Notes: generated by a model from the letters alone, not told the origin. DNA of 64,000 bases from Calliopsis andreniformis (GCF_051401765.1 NW_027480432.1:12914501-12978500), one strand, 5' to 3'; positions 35,149 through 46,638 are shown, counted from the stretch's first letter. Numbers and translations are program-made.

Positions 35149-36294
35149 ACAGTAATGTTGCGGACAAGAGCCGTTTCGTCTACACGGACGAGAGCTGTGG
35201 TTTATCCCCACTACCTCGTTTGATACGTGCCGCCGAGAAACCAATTCTTGGAACCATCGCGTTCGAGCTCAACGCCCGAGAACAAGGACGTCATAAAAAA
35301 CAACGATAGCATTAGGGATTTAAATAGGAAAAATTGAAGTTTCTTATTCGCAAACGGATTTTCACGCAAGTAACACCAATCGATTCCTTGTGCTCTCCCG
35401 ATTAAACTGATGTCAAACACGACATGATTCCGATTATTTTTAACAAAGATACATAAAACCTGGTTTGTAGAACGAAAGGTCATGCTCATCGCGTTATGTA
35501 AACAGACCCGGGCGCGACTCTCGTCCGTGAGTGGTAGTCGATTTTAAACACGACCATTCCCAAGCGCTGCTCTCGTCCGTGAATGGTAGTCGATTCTAAG
35601 GCACGACTAGACCCGAGCGCAACTCTCGTCCGTAAGTGGTAGTCGATTCGACGAGCGCGGCTCTCGTCGTAGGGATATCTCCCTGTTATTCCCTCATATT
35701 TTTGTGTTTAATTATTTAATGACTGAAATTATTAAGAAAATGAAAGCGTAACGCAAAAAGTATATAAGTTCCGTTTTAAATGTTAAGAAATTTTTATTTT
35801 TTTATTTTCAATATCTTCTTTCCGACATCGATTAAATATAATATACATAAATTCTGTTTATGTCATTTTTAGCTCGTAAAGAACTGATAGAAAAGTAACT
35901 TTGACGATTCTCCGTAACCGTCGCAGGGTTCCAACCTTTATTATTTAAATATCTTTATTATAAATAATAGGAATCATGTCGTATTTGATATCATTTTTAT
36001 CGGGAGAGCACAAGGAATCGATTGGTAGTACTTGCGTGAAAATCTGTTTGCAAATAAAGAACTTCAATTTTTCCTATTAAATCCCTAATGCTATCCTTGT
36101 CTTTTCTGACGTCATTGATTTCGGTCATCGAGCTCGAGCATAGACGACAAGCGAGACCCTTTTTTTTGCTTCTCCGGTTGTGTACCAATTATCTCGGCGA
36201 CCGAGAGCAAAGGAAGCCGAATCGACTCTACCAGTCGCGGACGATAGTCGCGACCAGACCCGAGAGCGGCTCTCGTCGGCAACATTACTGTACA
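35149..36294. mobile_element. Foldback element with tandem units
   Basis: The outer inverted ends are ACAGTAATGTTGC and its complement GCAACATTACTGT. Inner arms at about 35290-35440 and 35960-36110 are near-identical inverted copies containing CACAAGGAATCGATTGG or its complement. Between the arms is an array of CTCTCGTCCGT units. The frames at 35211-35489 and 35997-36188 are arm by-products. It abuts the Gypsy 1 LTR. Confidence 0.65.
35506..35670. repeat. Tandem ~52-bp units with dyad symmetry
   Basis: CTCTCGTCCGT recurs at about 35518, 35570, 35623 and, shortened, at 35661. Three are followed by a GTGAGTGGTAGTCGATT-like segment. Within the first unit CGACT and AGTCG can pair around CTC...GAG, a hairpin with an asymmetric loop. 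Confidence 0.7.
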
Positions 36295-36594
36295 CTGATC
36301 AAAAAATCCCAGAAAGTAATAAAAAATATGTTTGCTTGAAAAGTGTATGTGAAATTAGGGAAAGTTGTTAGAAATGTGTATAGCGTGTCACTTAACAGGC
36401 GACTGCAAATTCAGTAAATACGGGACAGACCGTTACAGGGATACGCGAAATATGTTGAGAAATCAAAGCAAAAGGCGGTACAACGAGAAATTTTGAAATC
36501 CATAACACTCCAAAGGCTCACAAATCGCGAGTTACCAAAATACAAGATTAAAGTAAAGAGTCACATTCAAAGATGAAACATACATAATTTATTA

Positions 36595-36715
36595 CACATT
36601 ATGTGTTTACTGTATTTTTAACCATAGGGGAGGAAAAAAAAGAAAAAAGGGAAAGATATTAGAAAGCTTTTTTCCTTTTCTCTTCTCTTTTCCTTTTTTT
36701 AGGCGTGTAGTACAG
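36595..36715. repeat. Purine tract followed by pyrimidine tract
   Basis: About 36630-36660 is almost purely A/G and about 36668-36700 almost purely C/T, giving an imperfect low-complexity palindrome. Confidence 0.6.
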
Positions 36716-37019
36716 GGGGGAAGCGGATGATTGTACATACGTATAAAAATAAACCGAAAACAAAGAATACAATTGCTTTTATAAGGTACCTACTTCTTAA
36801 GAAAATTTAATTGAAAAATTCGTCTAATATATGTGTACTGACTATCTCTTCCTACTATAGCCTGTACAATTCTCATTCTTGAAGCTTTCGGCTGTAAGCC
36901 GTGTCTTGTGAGAAGAAATTTCCAGCCATTTCGCTAACATTGCAGCTGGCTTCTTCAGGGGGTCGAAAGACACACTGAAGCAGTCTGATATGCACCCTGT
37001 ATAAAGAATGGTTTTAATT

Positions 37020-37770
37020 ATTAATTATAAGAAATACGCATTGGCAGGAGATATACCACAAAATTTCTAGATTTATCCCTCAAAATTTCATACAACCCTC
37101 TGAGGATCACACCGCAGAATCTTTTAATTGTAAGTTGGAAAGTAAAAATATTTTGATAATCGAAAAGATCGTGCATGGTTCGTGTCGCTTGCCTACGACT
37201 TGGACAACGTTTCAGTTTCAAGAGCGAGAGAGTAACGTTCACTTTACATTCGCCTTCTCTTTTGACTTTCCGAAGCTGTTTTATCGATAACCCAGCAAAA
37301 GGCCATACTGAGGCATGGGTTTACGACCTAACACTTTTCGTTGTTATATGAGAAGGTTTTGACCTGGAAAAATGTTCATTTGAAAGAAAAGTTCAATATA
37401 GCGCGATCTGATCATGATTTCATTCAGAAAACTCTCTAAACTGTAAAAAAATGCTTGAATTCTATGGCTGTAAATGATCGATTTTTGTTCTACTCGTACC
37501 ATTAAATATCAACCGAATCTCGTTAAATCATGACCAGACTGTGCTGCATTAAATTTTTTCCTTTCGAATGAATCCTTTCTAATATAGGGATGGAAAGAAA
37601 CCCATGTTTTTGCCTAATTTTGTTGGTAATATTCTAAACCCATGTTTTTGCCTAATTTTGTCAGTAATGTCATCTCTCTGCCATATCTGTTCCTACTCCC
37701 TTAAGAGGCTAGAGTAGTGACATGACTTTTTGAGATTACTTAGTCAGTATCTGCTGTTACAGTTTTTGTT
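37020..37770. repeat. Interspersed foldback repeat B, copy 1
   Basis: 37310-37610 is a diverged palindrome (GAGAAGGTTTTGACCTGGAAAA side against the CCTTTCGAATGAATCC side). Together with its flanks it is an inverted copy of 56740-57600. The flank at 37060-37130 also matches 27895-27950. A CACCCTGTA end lies just before at 36995. Confidence 0.55.
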
Positions 37771-38389
37771 ACAGCATTAGCGATCAATGGTTACAGCATT
37801 GATTAAGTATATGAATAGACCTAACATTAACGACGAGATTTAGGATACATCTATCATCTTATGGATCTTTGTGTCACATATTCTGAAATACCGATTTCGC
37901 GAGAAACCATTAGCTTTTTTGCGGCCTTTGCATTTAGGAACGGTGACTTTAGAAATTACATACATTCCTACCATGTCCCTGCCACTAAAGTCAGTAAAGG
38001 TAAAGTTAATAAATAAGTTCGCATTCGACTCCTAATTGAGGAAACAATTTAACCTCACATTATTGCTGAAATATGTCGTTGTGTAGTTACCTTTATAAAG
38101 AAAAAATTGTTTGAGATTCATCGTTCTATTTCATAGTTTATTTTTACAGAATTATTGAGTCAACAATCGGTTATTTTTTTTAATTTGAGCATGTAGCATG
38201 TAGAATATATATATGATCGTAAGGAAGAAGTTAAAGGGTATTTAGGTGTATATGTATATAAATATGTAAATTATATACAATAAAAATACGATGGCATTGT
38301 TTTTACGGCTTATGTTACATTACTACAAGCATACCCCTCCATTCTGTCTCTGTACGCTATATCTTCTACACTTTCTTCCAAGATTGACG
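37771..38389. other. No gene recognised
   Basis: AT-rich; the short frame at 38291-38512 has no domain. Confidence 0.35.
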
Positions 38390-38394
38390 TCATA

Positions 38395-38480
38395 TAAAGC
38401 CAAGCGCTATCAGCTATCTATAGCCTATAGGATACGATTATTCGGTCGGCAGTTCAAATCCCAATGTGGCATTTCTACCC
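38395..38480 (+). repeat. Possible tRNA-derived SINE, copy 1
   Basis: TCGGTCGGCAGTTCAAATCCC resembles a polymerase III B-box and T-arm. A related sequence, TCGGTCGAGAGTTCAAATCC, is on the - strand at 40868-40888. Both are preceded by a TCAGCTAT-like segment. No tRNA cloverleaf is evident. Confidence 0.35.
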
Positions 38481-38639
38481 TTCTTCAATTATTCCTAAAT
38501 TGTGTTCTGTAAATTCTTGTTAGAATTAAATTTTGAAAATTATTTATTCACAAAGTATCTTCAAAATTCAATTATCTAATAATAATTCAATTTACATTTT
38601 AATTATTTCGAAACTAATGTTATTGGTTACCGTAACATG

Positions 38640-38664
38640 TTAATTTTCTGTTTTTTTTTTTTTT

Positions 38665-38698
<34 letters not shown>

Positions 38699-38700
38699 CA
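38640..38700. repeat. Poly-T and (TTA)n tract
   Basis: A run of T is followed by TTA repeats. Together with 38757-38893 it generates meaningless poly-Tyr, poly-Leu and poly-Lys frames. Confidence 0.95.
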
Positions 38701-38756
38701 ATTAAATAAACTTTGGTTTTTATTGATGTATATAGTGGACTGTGTTGTTCCTTTAT

Positions 38757-38831
38757 TAATGTATAATAACAACAATAACAACAGTAACTGCAGTAACAGC
38801 AATAATAACGATAACAACGATAACAATAACA

Positions 38832-38870
<39 letters not shown>

Positions 38871-38893
38871 GTAATGATGATAATAAAGTATAA
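38757..38893. repeat. Trinucleotide-type microsatellite (AAC/AAT rich)
   Basis: AACAAT, AACAGT and finally (AAT)n repeats with scattered variants. Confidence 0.95.
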
Positions 38894-39419
38894 TTATAGG
38901 CAACTGAAGCATATATAAATAGTGGGAGTGGAAAAAGTCAATTTCCTTATTTGCTGTTAGATTTTTCCACAAATAACATTAATCAATCTCTTGTGTTCTC
39001 CCAATGAAAATGATACAGAATAGTATGAAAGTAACACAGAATACTATCATTTTCAATAATATCATAGTATCTTCACTTTAATTTACATAACTCTTATTTC
39101 AAACATTAGATTATGTACTTACTGCATTTACTAAAATATTAATTATGCACTTATGATTGTAGATTAAAAAAATGACCTATAATTACTGATTTATTTCAAT
39201 AATGGTTAATCGATGAGTGGTTACAATTACCATGATTACTTCAATACTCGATCACAGAGATAATCATAACATAATTAGATACAGCTGAACTCTGGTTGTG
39301 AATTCAGGTTGAGTGAATTTCTGTCTTTGAAGAATGTCAGCTGATCAAATTAACTCGATGCTGGTTGAGAGAAAACTCCTAACTTGATCGTTTCTTCCTC
39401 TCAGATGAAGAAAGGTGGT

Positions 39420-39505
39420 TTAGACCGAAGTCTTGACCGGAATCTTCACCGGAGACCTGACCAGACATCTGACTGGAATTCTGATCGGAATTCTGACCGG
39501 TTATA
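39420..39505. repeat. 12-bp tandem array (TCTGACCGGAAT type)
   Basis: About seven imperfect units of TCTTGACCGGAA / TCTGATCGGAAT lie head to tail. The period is a multiple of three, but no frame of useful length covers it. Confidence 0.7.
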
Positions 39506-40853
39506 ACCCCTCACGAATTCCAGTTGACCAAGAATCCTAACCATTTCTGTTGGTCAGGATATACGGTTAAGACGAAACCTGTAATCGCTCAAACAATACA
39601 GAGGTTCTCAATAACTCCGAGAGCAACCCGTCATGTCATTTTGGTCGGCTCTCTGACTTGACCGTGACCGTAACCGCAATCCTTTCGGTCTCGAGTCTCT
39701 CTATTGTACCTCAACAGCACGGTTAATAATCGAAAATAGTTTGTCCAGTAGAAAAATACATATAAAAAATTTTACAAAGTTTCGTTACGCATACGTGTTT
39801 CCATCGTTCGAGATCAGATAGCGATGTACATACATGCTATCTTATTATCTTATTATCTCATTATCTTATTTAGAAAAACTCTAAAATGCAAAGCATTGTT
39901 GTGACACAACCCAGTCGATATAGATTTCAAAACAGGTCCATTATTGGGCACATAACATTTAATTAAATTCGTGGAATCCCACGAGAATTTGAGAATCGTG
40001 GAGTCTCAAGTACATGCCAGATTGAATGCTAAAAAATGGCGTGTGTATGGTTGTCTGTGGTATAAGCCCCCAAGCTTACTATAATCCTTAGTAATGCCCA
40101 TACAAATTTTTTAAAAAAACTATGAATCATTATTATATAGTTAGGAGTTTAAAAAATAATTGTAATTACAAGAGAAAAGTGAACCTAATCGGAGGGTTTG
40201 TATCTACTCTCAAAAAGTTCATGGCGTGACTGTATCATAGTTGGATACTTCACCGCTAAGTCATATACTTTTTATTGGGTGTATATTGTTTATTCAGTCC
40301 CTATGCTGTTTGATTAAATTCCGTATTCCTTATTATATAAATTCCCGACTTAATTCTTAAGTGTTGGAACTTGAGTAGGATCTGAATAATCATAAGATTC
40401 GAATAGTCTTCCATTATTTCATATATTTTCTTTTCGACAAAAAGGATAAGTTTCTAGTACTTTTGCTATTCATATTACATAATTATAATTTTGATTTAAA
40501 ATGTATATTTATTTTTATTGTTACTTATATTATTATTATTATTTATAATAAACTGACAATTTTATATTTTAATCAAAACAAGGTAGAAAGATATTTGTAA
40601 CGTTTTAATTAAATAATATAGACAAATTTTTGTCTATGTCTATGTTTGCCTTTGTCATTTGTCTATGTTAATGAATACAACAATAAAAAGTTTGCCGATT
40701 GCGGCAGTTTTCAATACGATAAAAACATCAACTGTATTATTAATAAAAACGTAAACGTAAAAAGTAATTCATAAATTAATAATTTTATAAATGTTCCTTA
40801 TTCTACCCAGAAGTTAAAGAGCGAAATTAAGTAATAATTAAGAAAAAAAATAT
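39506..40853. other. No gene recognised
   Basis: Holds an ATCTT/ATTATC simple tract at about 39838-39872 and otherwise ordinary AT-rich DNA. Confidence 0.4.
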
Positions 40854-40854
40854 A

Positions 40855-40935
40855 AATACTGCTTCAGGATTTGAACTCTCGACCGAGTAACCATACCCCA
40901 TAGCTGAACGTGCTTGATTTTCAGTACTGCGAAAT
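40855..40935 (-). repeat. Possible tRNA-derived SINE, copy 2
   Basis: On the - strand it reads GTTCAGCTATGGGGTATGG, then TCGGTCGAGAGTTCAAATCC, an A-box-like and B-box-like pair at about tRNA spacing. It is related to the + strand copy near 38.45 kb. The body of a SINE is not defined. Confidence 0.35.
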
Positions 40936-41953
40936 ATTGGCGGAAAGCAGTAGCGCATACGAATAGACTGGAGGGGTGATCTAGCAACGTTATTGCTCTG
41001 ATACCATCCGCGCCGGGCGACCAATTTCATTATTAAACAAACAATAATCGAAAAGCGATTTTTTTCTATTCATCTTCCCTACGTCTGTTTGGGCTTTTTT
41101 CAAATATTTCTTGATAATATATCCTAATTTTTCGTTACTATGTTTGTTAATTCGAATTCTATAAATGTTGAAAATCATTAATCAATATAAATACTCATAT
41201 TGTATTTGATTATTTACTATCAGAAAATGAACTACTTATATTTTTGTTCTACTTGCATGTGAGTCATTTCATAGGAAGTGGACCACTTTTTGGAGCACCA
41301 TTTCGAATTTTGTTCAAATTTGAATATGTGTAGTCTTTAGTGATATTTGAACATATGTCGAAGGATTTTTAAAAATTTTGAAAATTGTTGATTTTATAAC
41401 TACTTAAACTGTAGTACTAACATTTTTTCAAAAAATCATAACTCTTACATACGGAAAAATACGGTACTGATATTACAAAAATTAAATCATTTTCTGACGG
41501 GGCTTCTTCGCAATACAAAAATAAATATAATTTACTTAATTTCAGTTTTCATTTCAAAGATTTTGGAATTCATGCAGAGTGGCACTTTTTTGCAATTTCA
41601 CAAGGCGAAAATGCATGTGCTAGTGTTAGCGAGTCTTTGAAACGCCTTGCAGCTCGAACTAGTTTACAAAGACCACTACAAAATCAGGTCATAACACTAC
41701 AGAATTATTTGATTAGCGACTGCTAACGAATAGCATTATATTCTGAACATTTTTTAGAATTTTTAAACCCGTGCCCGGTACTAAAAAATCACATTTATTT
41801 AAAACAATGACAGAAAAAGTGTTTACGATAAACTTTTTCTAAATTGAAACAATTCTTTTTTAGTACTCTTATGTGTTCATTATAACTACTCAAAAGTATA
41901 TTCTTATGCGTATAGTGGTTGAAGAGTTTTAATGTTTCTGACAAAAAATAGTA
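40936..41953. other. No gene recognised
   Basis: AT-rich and without a supportable frame. Confidence 0.4.
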
Positions 41954-42501
41954 CAGTAAAAGTTGAATAACTGTCTGAATCTATCTATGGCGTAACTGCC
42001 TGGTAGCCATCCCCACCACTGAGGAGGAACCCCCCTCGAGATGCCCCAAAATTCGACAGCGAAGTAGGGACCGAGCAAGGTAAACATATCCGAGGTCGTG
42101 TATCAATGAGACAATACTAATGCAAAACCAAAAGTTTTATATATTTTTTTCTTTCTTTAACAAAACGTTTATTAACGTATTTGTGAGGTATTTTTGATTA
42201 GAACGAGATCAAACACGATATAATTTGGATAATATTTACTTATTATATTTACTTATTTAGTAGTTGAAAAGAAGAGTTATGATCACTCATTTGTTACGTA
42301 CGGAGAATATTTTCCGTCTACTCTCCCAAATATTCAAGTCTCTGCCTGTTAAGAGAAAACGCCCTAGCACTCTCGTTTTTTTTCCGTTATCTTAATGTAA
42401 GCGCGACTCCGAGCAGCTGGGTACCAACCACGACGCTGTACCAACCGTGAGAAATTTCCTTATATGGAAATTTCTAACGAACCCCCACTCATTTTTCGGC
42501 C

Positions 42502-42540
42502 TATATAAACTCAGAGATTTTAGCCCTAACGGGTTCAGAA
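42502..42540 (+). promoter_or_regulatory. Candidate RNA polymerase II core promoter
   Basis: TATATAAA at 42502-42509 is followed 28-35 bp downstream by TTCAGA (42534-42539), an initiator-like sequence. The spacing is right for an insect core promoter. A transcript from here would run through the hairpin array 410 bp downstream. Confidence 0.5.
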
Positions 42541-42950
42541 CAGTACCGTCACGTTGATAGTCAAGTTCGTCAGAGTTGGTTGCTATCCAGTTAGATCGGG
42601 CTAAAGTTCCCTTTCGAGTCTACAGTTAACCTCATAGAATCCGCGAGTCGGCATAAATTCTATCTGGCAATTCCTACGACCACTCTGTAAGTCTCCGCAT
42701 CGCCAGTGCGTTAACACCGTGCATTAAAATCATACACTTTACGCGACAACACTACACTGTACACTTGTACGTAAAGACTGATTTAGAATATATTCAAGTA
42801 TTCATTGTAATTTTGCGTAGATTGCTTACAAACCTATAACTACCTTAAGCGATCCCATTCGAAGTTGACAGATCCACCACGATACAGCTTAACCGCTCAA
42901 GTTGTATCAATTAATAATTTAAAAAGTTACGAGGCTCACTAACATCTCCT

Positions 42951-43429
42951 GCGGCTCACTGATCTTACATCAGTTTCGTCCGCTTACCCTTACTTCCAAA
43001 GAAACTGCATTCAACCTAGTGGCTCCTCGATTTATTCGAGTTCGTCCACGAAAGCTAACCTATCCTGTAGCTAACTGATTTTTACATCAGTTTCGTCTAC
43101 TTCCTACAGCTACCTGATACCAGGTTCGTCTGTACATTATCCAACTTCCTTACAGCACCCTGATTTCGCATCAGGCTCGTCTGTTCGAATTCGCCAACCT
43201 CCTTAACAGCACCTCAATTTAATTTGAGTTCGTCTGTAAAACTGATCCTAGTGACTCCCTGATTTCGCATCAGGTACGTTCACAAACTCACTCTCCTGCG
43301 GCTCACTGATCATCGATCAGTTTCGTCCGCAAGCACACCTATCCTCAGAGGCTACCTGATTTTACATCAGGTCCGTCCTCGTCTACAATAATCCTAACGG
43401 CTCACTGATCTCGCATCAGTTTCGTCCGT
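42951..43429 (+). ncRNA. Array of ten covarying hairpins (unrecognised RNA)
   Basis: Ten units at 42951-42983, 43019-43049, 43067-43100, 43106-43133, 43152-43184, 43206-43237, 43251-43283, 43298-43330, 43348-43380 and 43397-43429 share one layout: four bases, C-T/A-C/A, an inner stem of 4-6 bp, a 4-6 base loop, then Y-H-C-G-T and the complement of the first four bases. Outer stems are GCGG/CCGC, GTGG/CCAC, GTAG/CTAC, ACAG/CTGT (three times), GTGA/TCAC, GCGG/CCGC, GAGG/CCTC and ACGG/CCGT. Inner stems are ACTGAT, CTCGA, CCTGAT, CTCAA or CCTG with their complements. A YCCT-type leader precedes most units. The truncated GAGGCTCACT at 42931 may be an eleventh. I know no RNA family with this repeat; strand is inferred from the upstream TATA box. 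Confidence 0.7.
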
Positions 43430-43959
43430 GTACCAATCAACACATCAACCACTATATTCTTTGGAATTATACCTATCTTCGACGGTCTCTCGCGCTGCTC
43501 GCCTCCCGTCTCGTAACACATTAAATACGCAAATATGATACAAATTGTTTCGTGTTTGGTCTTGTTTTCATCAGAAGAACCTCAAAAATATGACTGTAAA
43601 AATTTTATTAAAAAATTGTGAAAATTAAAGAAATTTTATCATTGCATTAGCATTATGTTAATGTTTCCTTTATGTCACGTTCGCTATCTATCCTCTTTCT
43701 CTTTTACTCACTGTCCTTTTCCATGTTCAAAACACTCCAAAAGGGAGCTCAGGCTGCTACCGGTCCAAATTTTAGGCAGTTATCCAACTTTTATTGTAAT
43801 TTGAATTTCTATCACTCATAGCACTGTTATATTATTTTAGGCTGAATCGATAATGTTGGATCTGACACAAAAATAATAGCGGGGCTTGCGTACCCTCGGG
43901 GCATGTTACATAAAAATACGTCGCATGATAGATCTATCCTATACTTCGTTGATACTAAC

Positions 43960-44650
43960 ATCATTGACTGAGTATACAAATAGACTTTATATCTTATTGG
44001 GTTTGCTGTCCACAGTCAAACTGTAATATCGACTTAGAAATTGGAAGGTAGTTTTAACATCCTTTGCGCATGAACAGTCAGTTGAAGAAGTAATTATTGA
44101 AGTAGTTTAGTTAGGAAAGGAACTGTAGTGTTCGTAAATACGGATGACTTGTTTCTGGCGGGGATCGAAGAAATAATCAGTCGTTAGGTTTTGGTAGGAG
44201 AATTGAGCTACTCGAAATTTCACGGTACGGCTCGACTTAACCTTGTTTTTCATAAAATGTACGATTCAGACAGTATGGTACGAATGATTGAAAATGATCC
44301 AAATTATGTTGCGTTTGCTATCATTTTTGTCGGGTGAATGTATATAAGGGGTTTGTCAATCATACTTATCACTAATTATGCGGAGAATGAGCTATTTCAC
44401 CGAATCGTGTGAAATTGGAATATGTTGTAAAACTCAACTCAATATTCTAAATATCTTTCGTATACGTGTAACCGCTGCTCGACCTTAACTTCTCAAGAAT
44501 TAGCAACAAACGTTACTTTCATTTGTAAGTAAGATTTGTTGCACATATTTCGGAAACTAAAGCTTAGCGGTGGTAACACGTATAGAAAAAAGTTACTCGA
44601 AATTGTGTCTCCAACAACATATTTCAAAGTTATTGAAATCGGCGGGGTGG
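43960..44650 (+). repeat. Interspersed repeat C, copy 1
   Basis: About 690 bp, present in inverted orientation at 58330-59027. Shared landmarks include GGTAGGAGAATTGAGC/GGTAGAAGAATTGAGC, GTACGGCTCGACTTAACCTTG, GGTTTGTCAATCATACTTAT and CAACAACATATTTCAAAGTT. No frame is conserved between copies, so it is probably a non-coding transposon piece. The TTTGCTATCATTTTTGTCGGG motif inside is part of a recurring motif. Confidence 0.75.
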
Positions 44651-45904
44651 TCTCGTTCTTGCATAATTACCGGACATTTAATAAAAATTAGCTATTGACA
44701 ATAAGCAGTATTCAATAAGTAGTGAATATTTACTCTAATGATCCCAGGCTCGAGAATGCTTCGGGATTCCTTGCTCGTCGATGTCGAGCAGCAGGCGGGT
44801 TCAGAGTTTAAAGCCTCGCAGGCAAAGACTTTGTCAAAAAATATCAACTTTGTTATTATGTGTTGTATCCTGACGGGAGTAACAGAGATGAATTCCCCTT
44901 GTTCTTCCGCTTAAAATGATACCAAACGTTATGTGAATCGGATCATTTTTGACGAAGTTAGTTTAAAGTTTTGCAAATCTTTTTTCCATATGATATCTTC
45001 ACAAATGATTCAAATTGAATCGTATTTCATATTATATTCTTCGAAGAAGCGTAAAGAATCGATTGGTGGTACTTGCCTCAATATATGCAGAATAAGAAGT
45101 GTAGAATTGACTATTAAGGCCTAGTGCTATCTTTGTCTTAGGGGTACTCCTTTTATTGCACATAAAAAGTCTTCATCAGGTCAAGGAACTGCATTCAAAA
45201 TTAGTATCCATGCTCATCTAGCTATTCCGAGCTGGTCATGTGCTTTTTATTTGTAAATATTGCAACAGTTAAAGAAAAATTTGTAAGTGTATAAAATAAT
45301 ATGTATCACTCATGGCTTCGCCATGGCGAGTGTACAGAAATGTGATCACTTATGAAAACAGCATGATAGCAATATTAATCCTTCCAACACAACAGCGGGA
45401 CGGTATCAGAAGGGTTAACTTAAGTTCGCACATATTACATATTACTTATTTTGGAATAGAGTAGTTTATACTTGTCCATCTTTTTCCTTTAATATCCCAT
45501 TTGCATCCGTACAGTGAAAATTAGACTTTCTTATCTAGGATCAGAGCGTAAAAAGGAAAGATGGACTGATTAGCGTAACCATCCTCCTCTCCAATGAAAT
45601 CGCTGTGACGTTAATAAAAAACTTGCCTCAATCTCCGCTAGAGGCTGCTTACGCAGAATGTGTACCCATCTATAAATGCGAAACATACAAAGAAGCATTT
45701 ACTTTTTGCTAAGTTACGTCGAAGCAGTTGTAGTTGATATTACGAGCCGAGGTGGGCTTGTTCACTCTAATATTAATTTATTTATTATGCTTATAAAAAT
45801 AGAAACATATATTCGAAATCATCTTAATGACGTAAACATATATAATTTCGTCATTGAAGATTTGATACATAATGGGGGAAAATGATCTTACCCATGTAAT
45901 GTAT
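44651..45904. other. Repeat-derived stretch, no gene
   Basis: 45050-45135 (AAAGAATCGATTGGTGGTACTTGC onward) is a diverged relative of the foldback arm at 36015-36100. The rest has no recognisable gene. Confidence 0.4.
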
Positions 45905-46373
45905 TGTGATACCAGTGCAATGCACCAGTGCACGCCACAAAGCTGAACCTTTCTTGGGGCAGGAGCGACCTTTAGTGCGCACTATCAGGAGTATAATACG
46001 AAACTAACATCTATTTTTACGTGCAAAAGTCAAGCGTCAACGGATATCTCGGCAGCAGCAATGAAGTCATTGGCAGGAGAGAATTGGCTGTCTAGAAACG
46101 GAGCCAGCAGAGAATATCCCTGCCAGCAGAGAGCCTTCCCCATTCCGTGGCCAGATCCTTTAGGAACAATATTCGTATTCATTAGCAATACGGTGTCGGA
46201 CCGCTTGCCTTCTCTAAACACTCGCTCTTCTTCCAAACAGTCACACAACATTCGATAACTGGGAGGCCCAACGTAGCCAACAGTCATCGGTCGTCAACGG
46301 GACTGTTTGGTCTCGTGCTCCCTTATTTAACCACACGCAGGCTAAGTCCCTATCATAAATCCATCAAAGACTA

Positions 46374-46435
46374 GCCATCATTCGGCCATCCTTCTCAAAT
46401 TCTCTCTTAAAAATACGTTAATGCTAACACGGCTA
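46374..46435 (-). repeat. Second copy of the Gypsy 2 leader / Gag start
   Basis: CATCATTCGGCCATCCTTCT and the following CTCTCTTAAAAATACGTTAA nearly repeat 50460-50510, where they span the Gag start codon and the leader on the - strand. Here the segment lies downstream of the integrase. Confidence 0.65.
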
Positions 46436-46638
46436 ATCTGACATGCTTCACGCTTTCAGGAAGCAGCCCTTTAAACAATTACAACAGTTAGCAATCACCA
46501 ATAACAGATAATATCATTTGATACAGCTGAACAGCGCCACACATGAAAATAATGACATATTTCTTTTTCTTTTATCACTGAACAAACATTTTTATTTCCC
46601 AAAAGAGAAATGCATTACATATCGCTAACACGGCTCAT

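Larger units (their letters stand above)
41954..43796 (+). mobile_element. Inverted-repeat element carrying promoter and hairpin array
   Basis: It starts CAGTAAAAGTTGAATAACTG; the right end, read inverted, is CAATAAAAGTTGGATAACTG, and both are flanked by TA (41952-41953, 43797-43798). Inner arms at about 42095-42245 and 43515-43690 are also inverted copies (CTAATGC edge and an AAACACGA core). TA flanks and a CAGT start fit a Tc1/mariner or pogo-type non-autonomous element. Unlike the MITEs in the window, it has an unusually GC-rich 1-kb interior with a TATA box and an array of ten hairpins. No frame of 60 codons or more is found inside, so the interior is non-coding. Confidence 0.6.

Noticed and set aside
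38620..38972. Long frames of poly-Tyr, poly-Leu and poly-Asn/Lys
   Set aside because: They arise only from the poly-T and AAT/AAC microsatellites.
42951..43429. CRISPR-like or hammerhead ribozyme array
   Set aside because: The units are not identical repeats with unique spacers, and the setting is a eukaryotic intron. CTGAT and a GAAAC complement look hammerhead-like, but the CUGANGA...GAAA...UH order with three stems is not present on either strand.
46030..46287. 85-codon frame on the - strand as a possible envelope gene of Gypsy 2
   Set aside because: No signal peptide, cleavage site or membrane segment; it overlaps the decayed LTR region.
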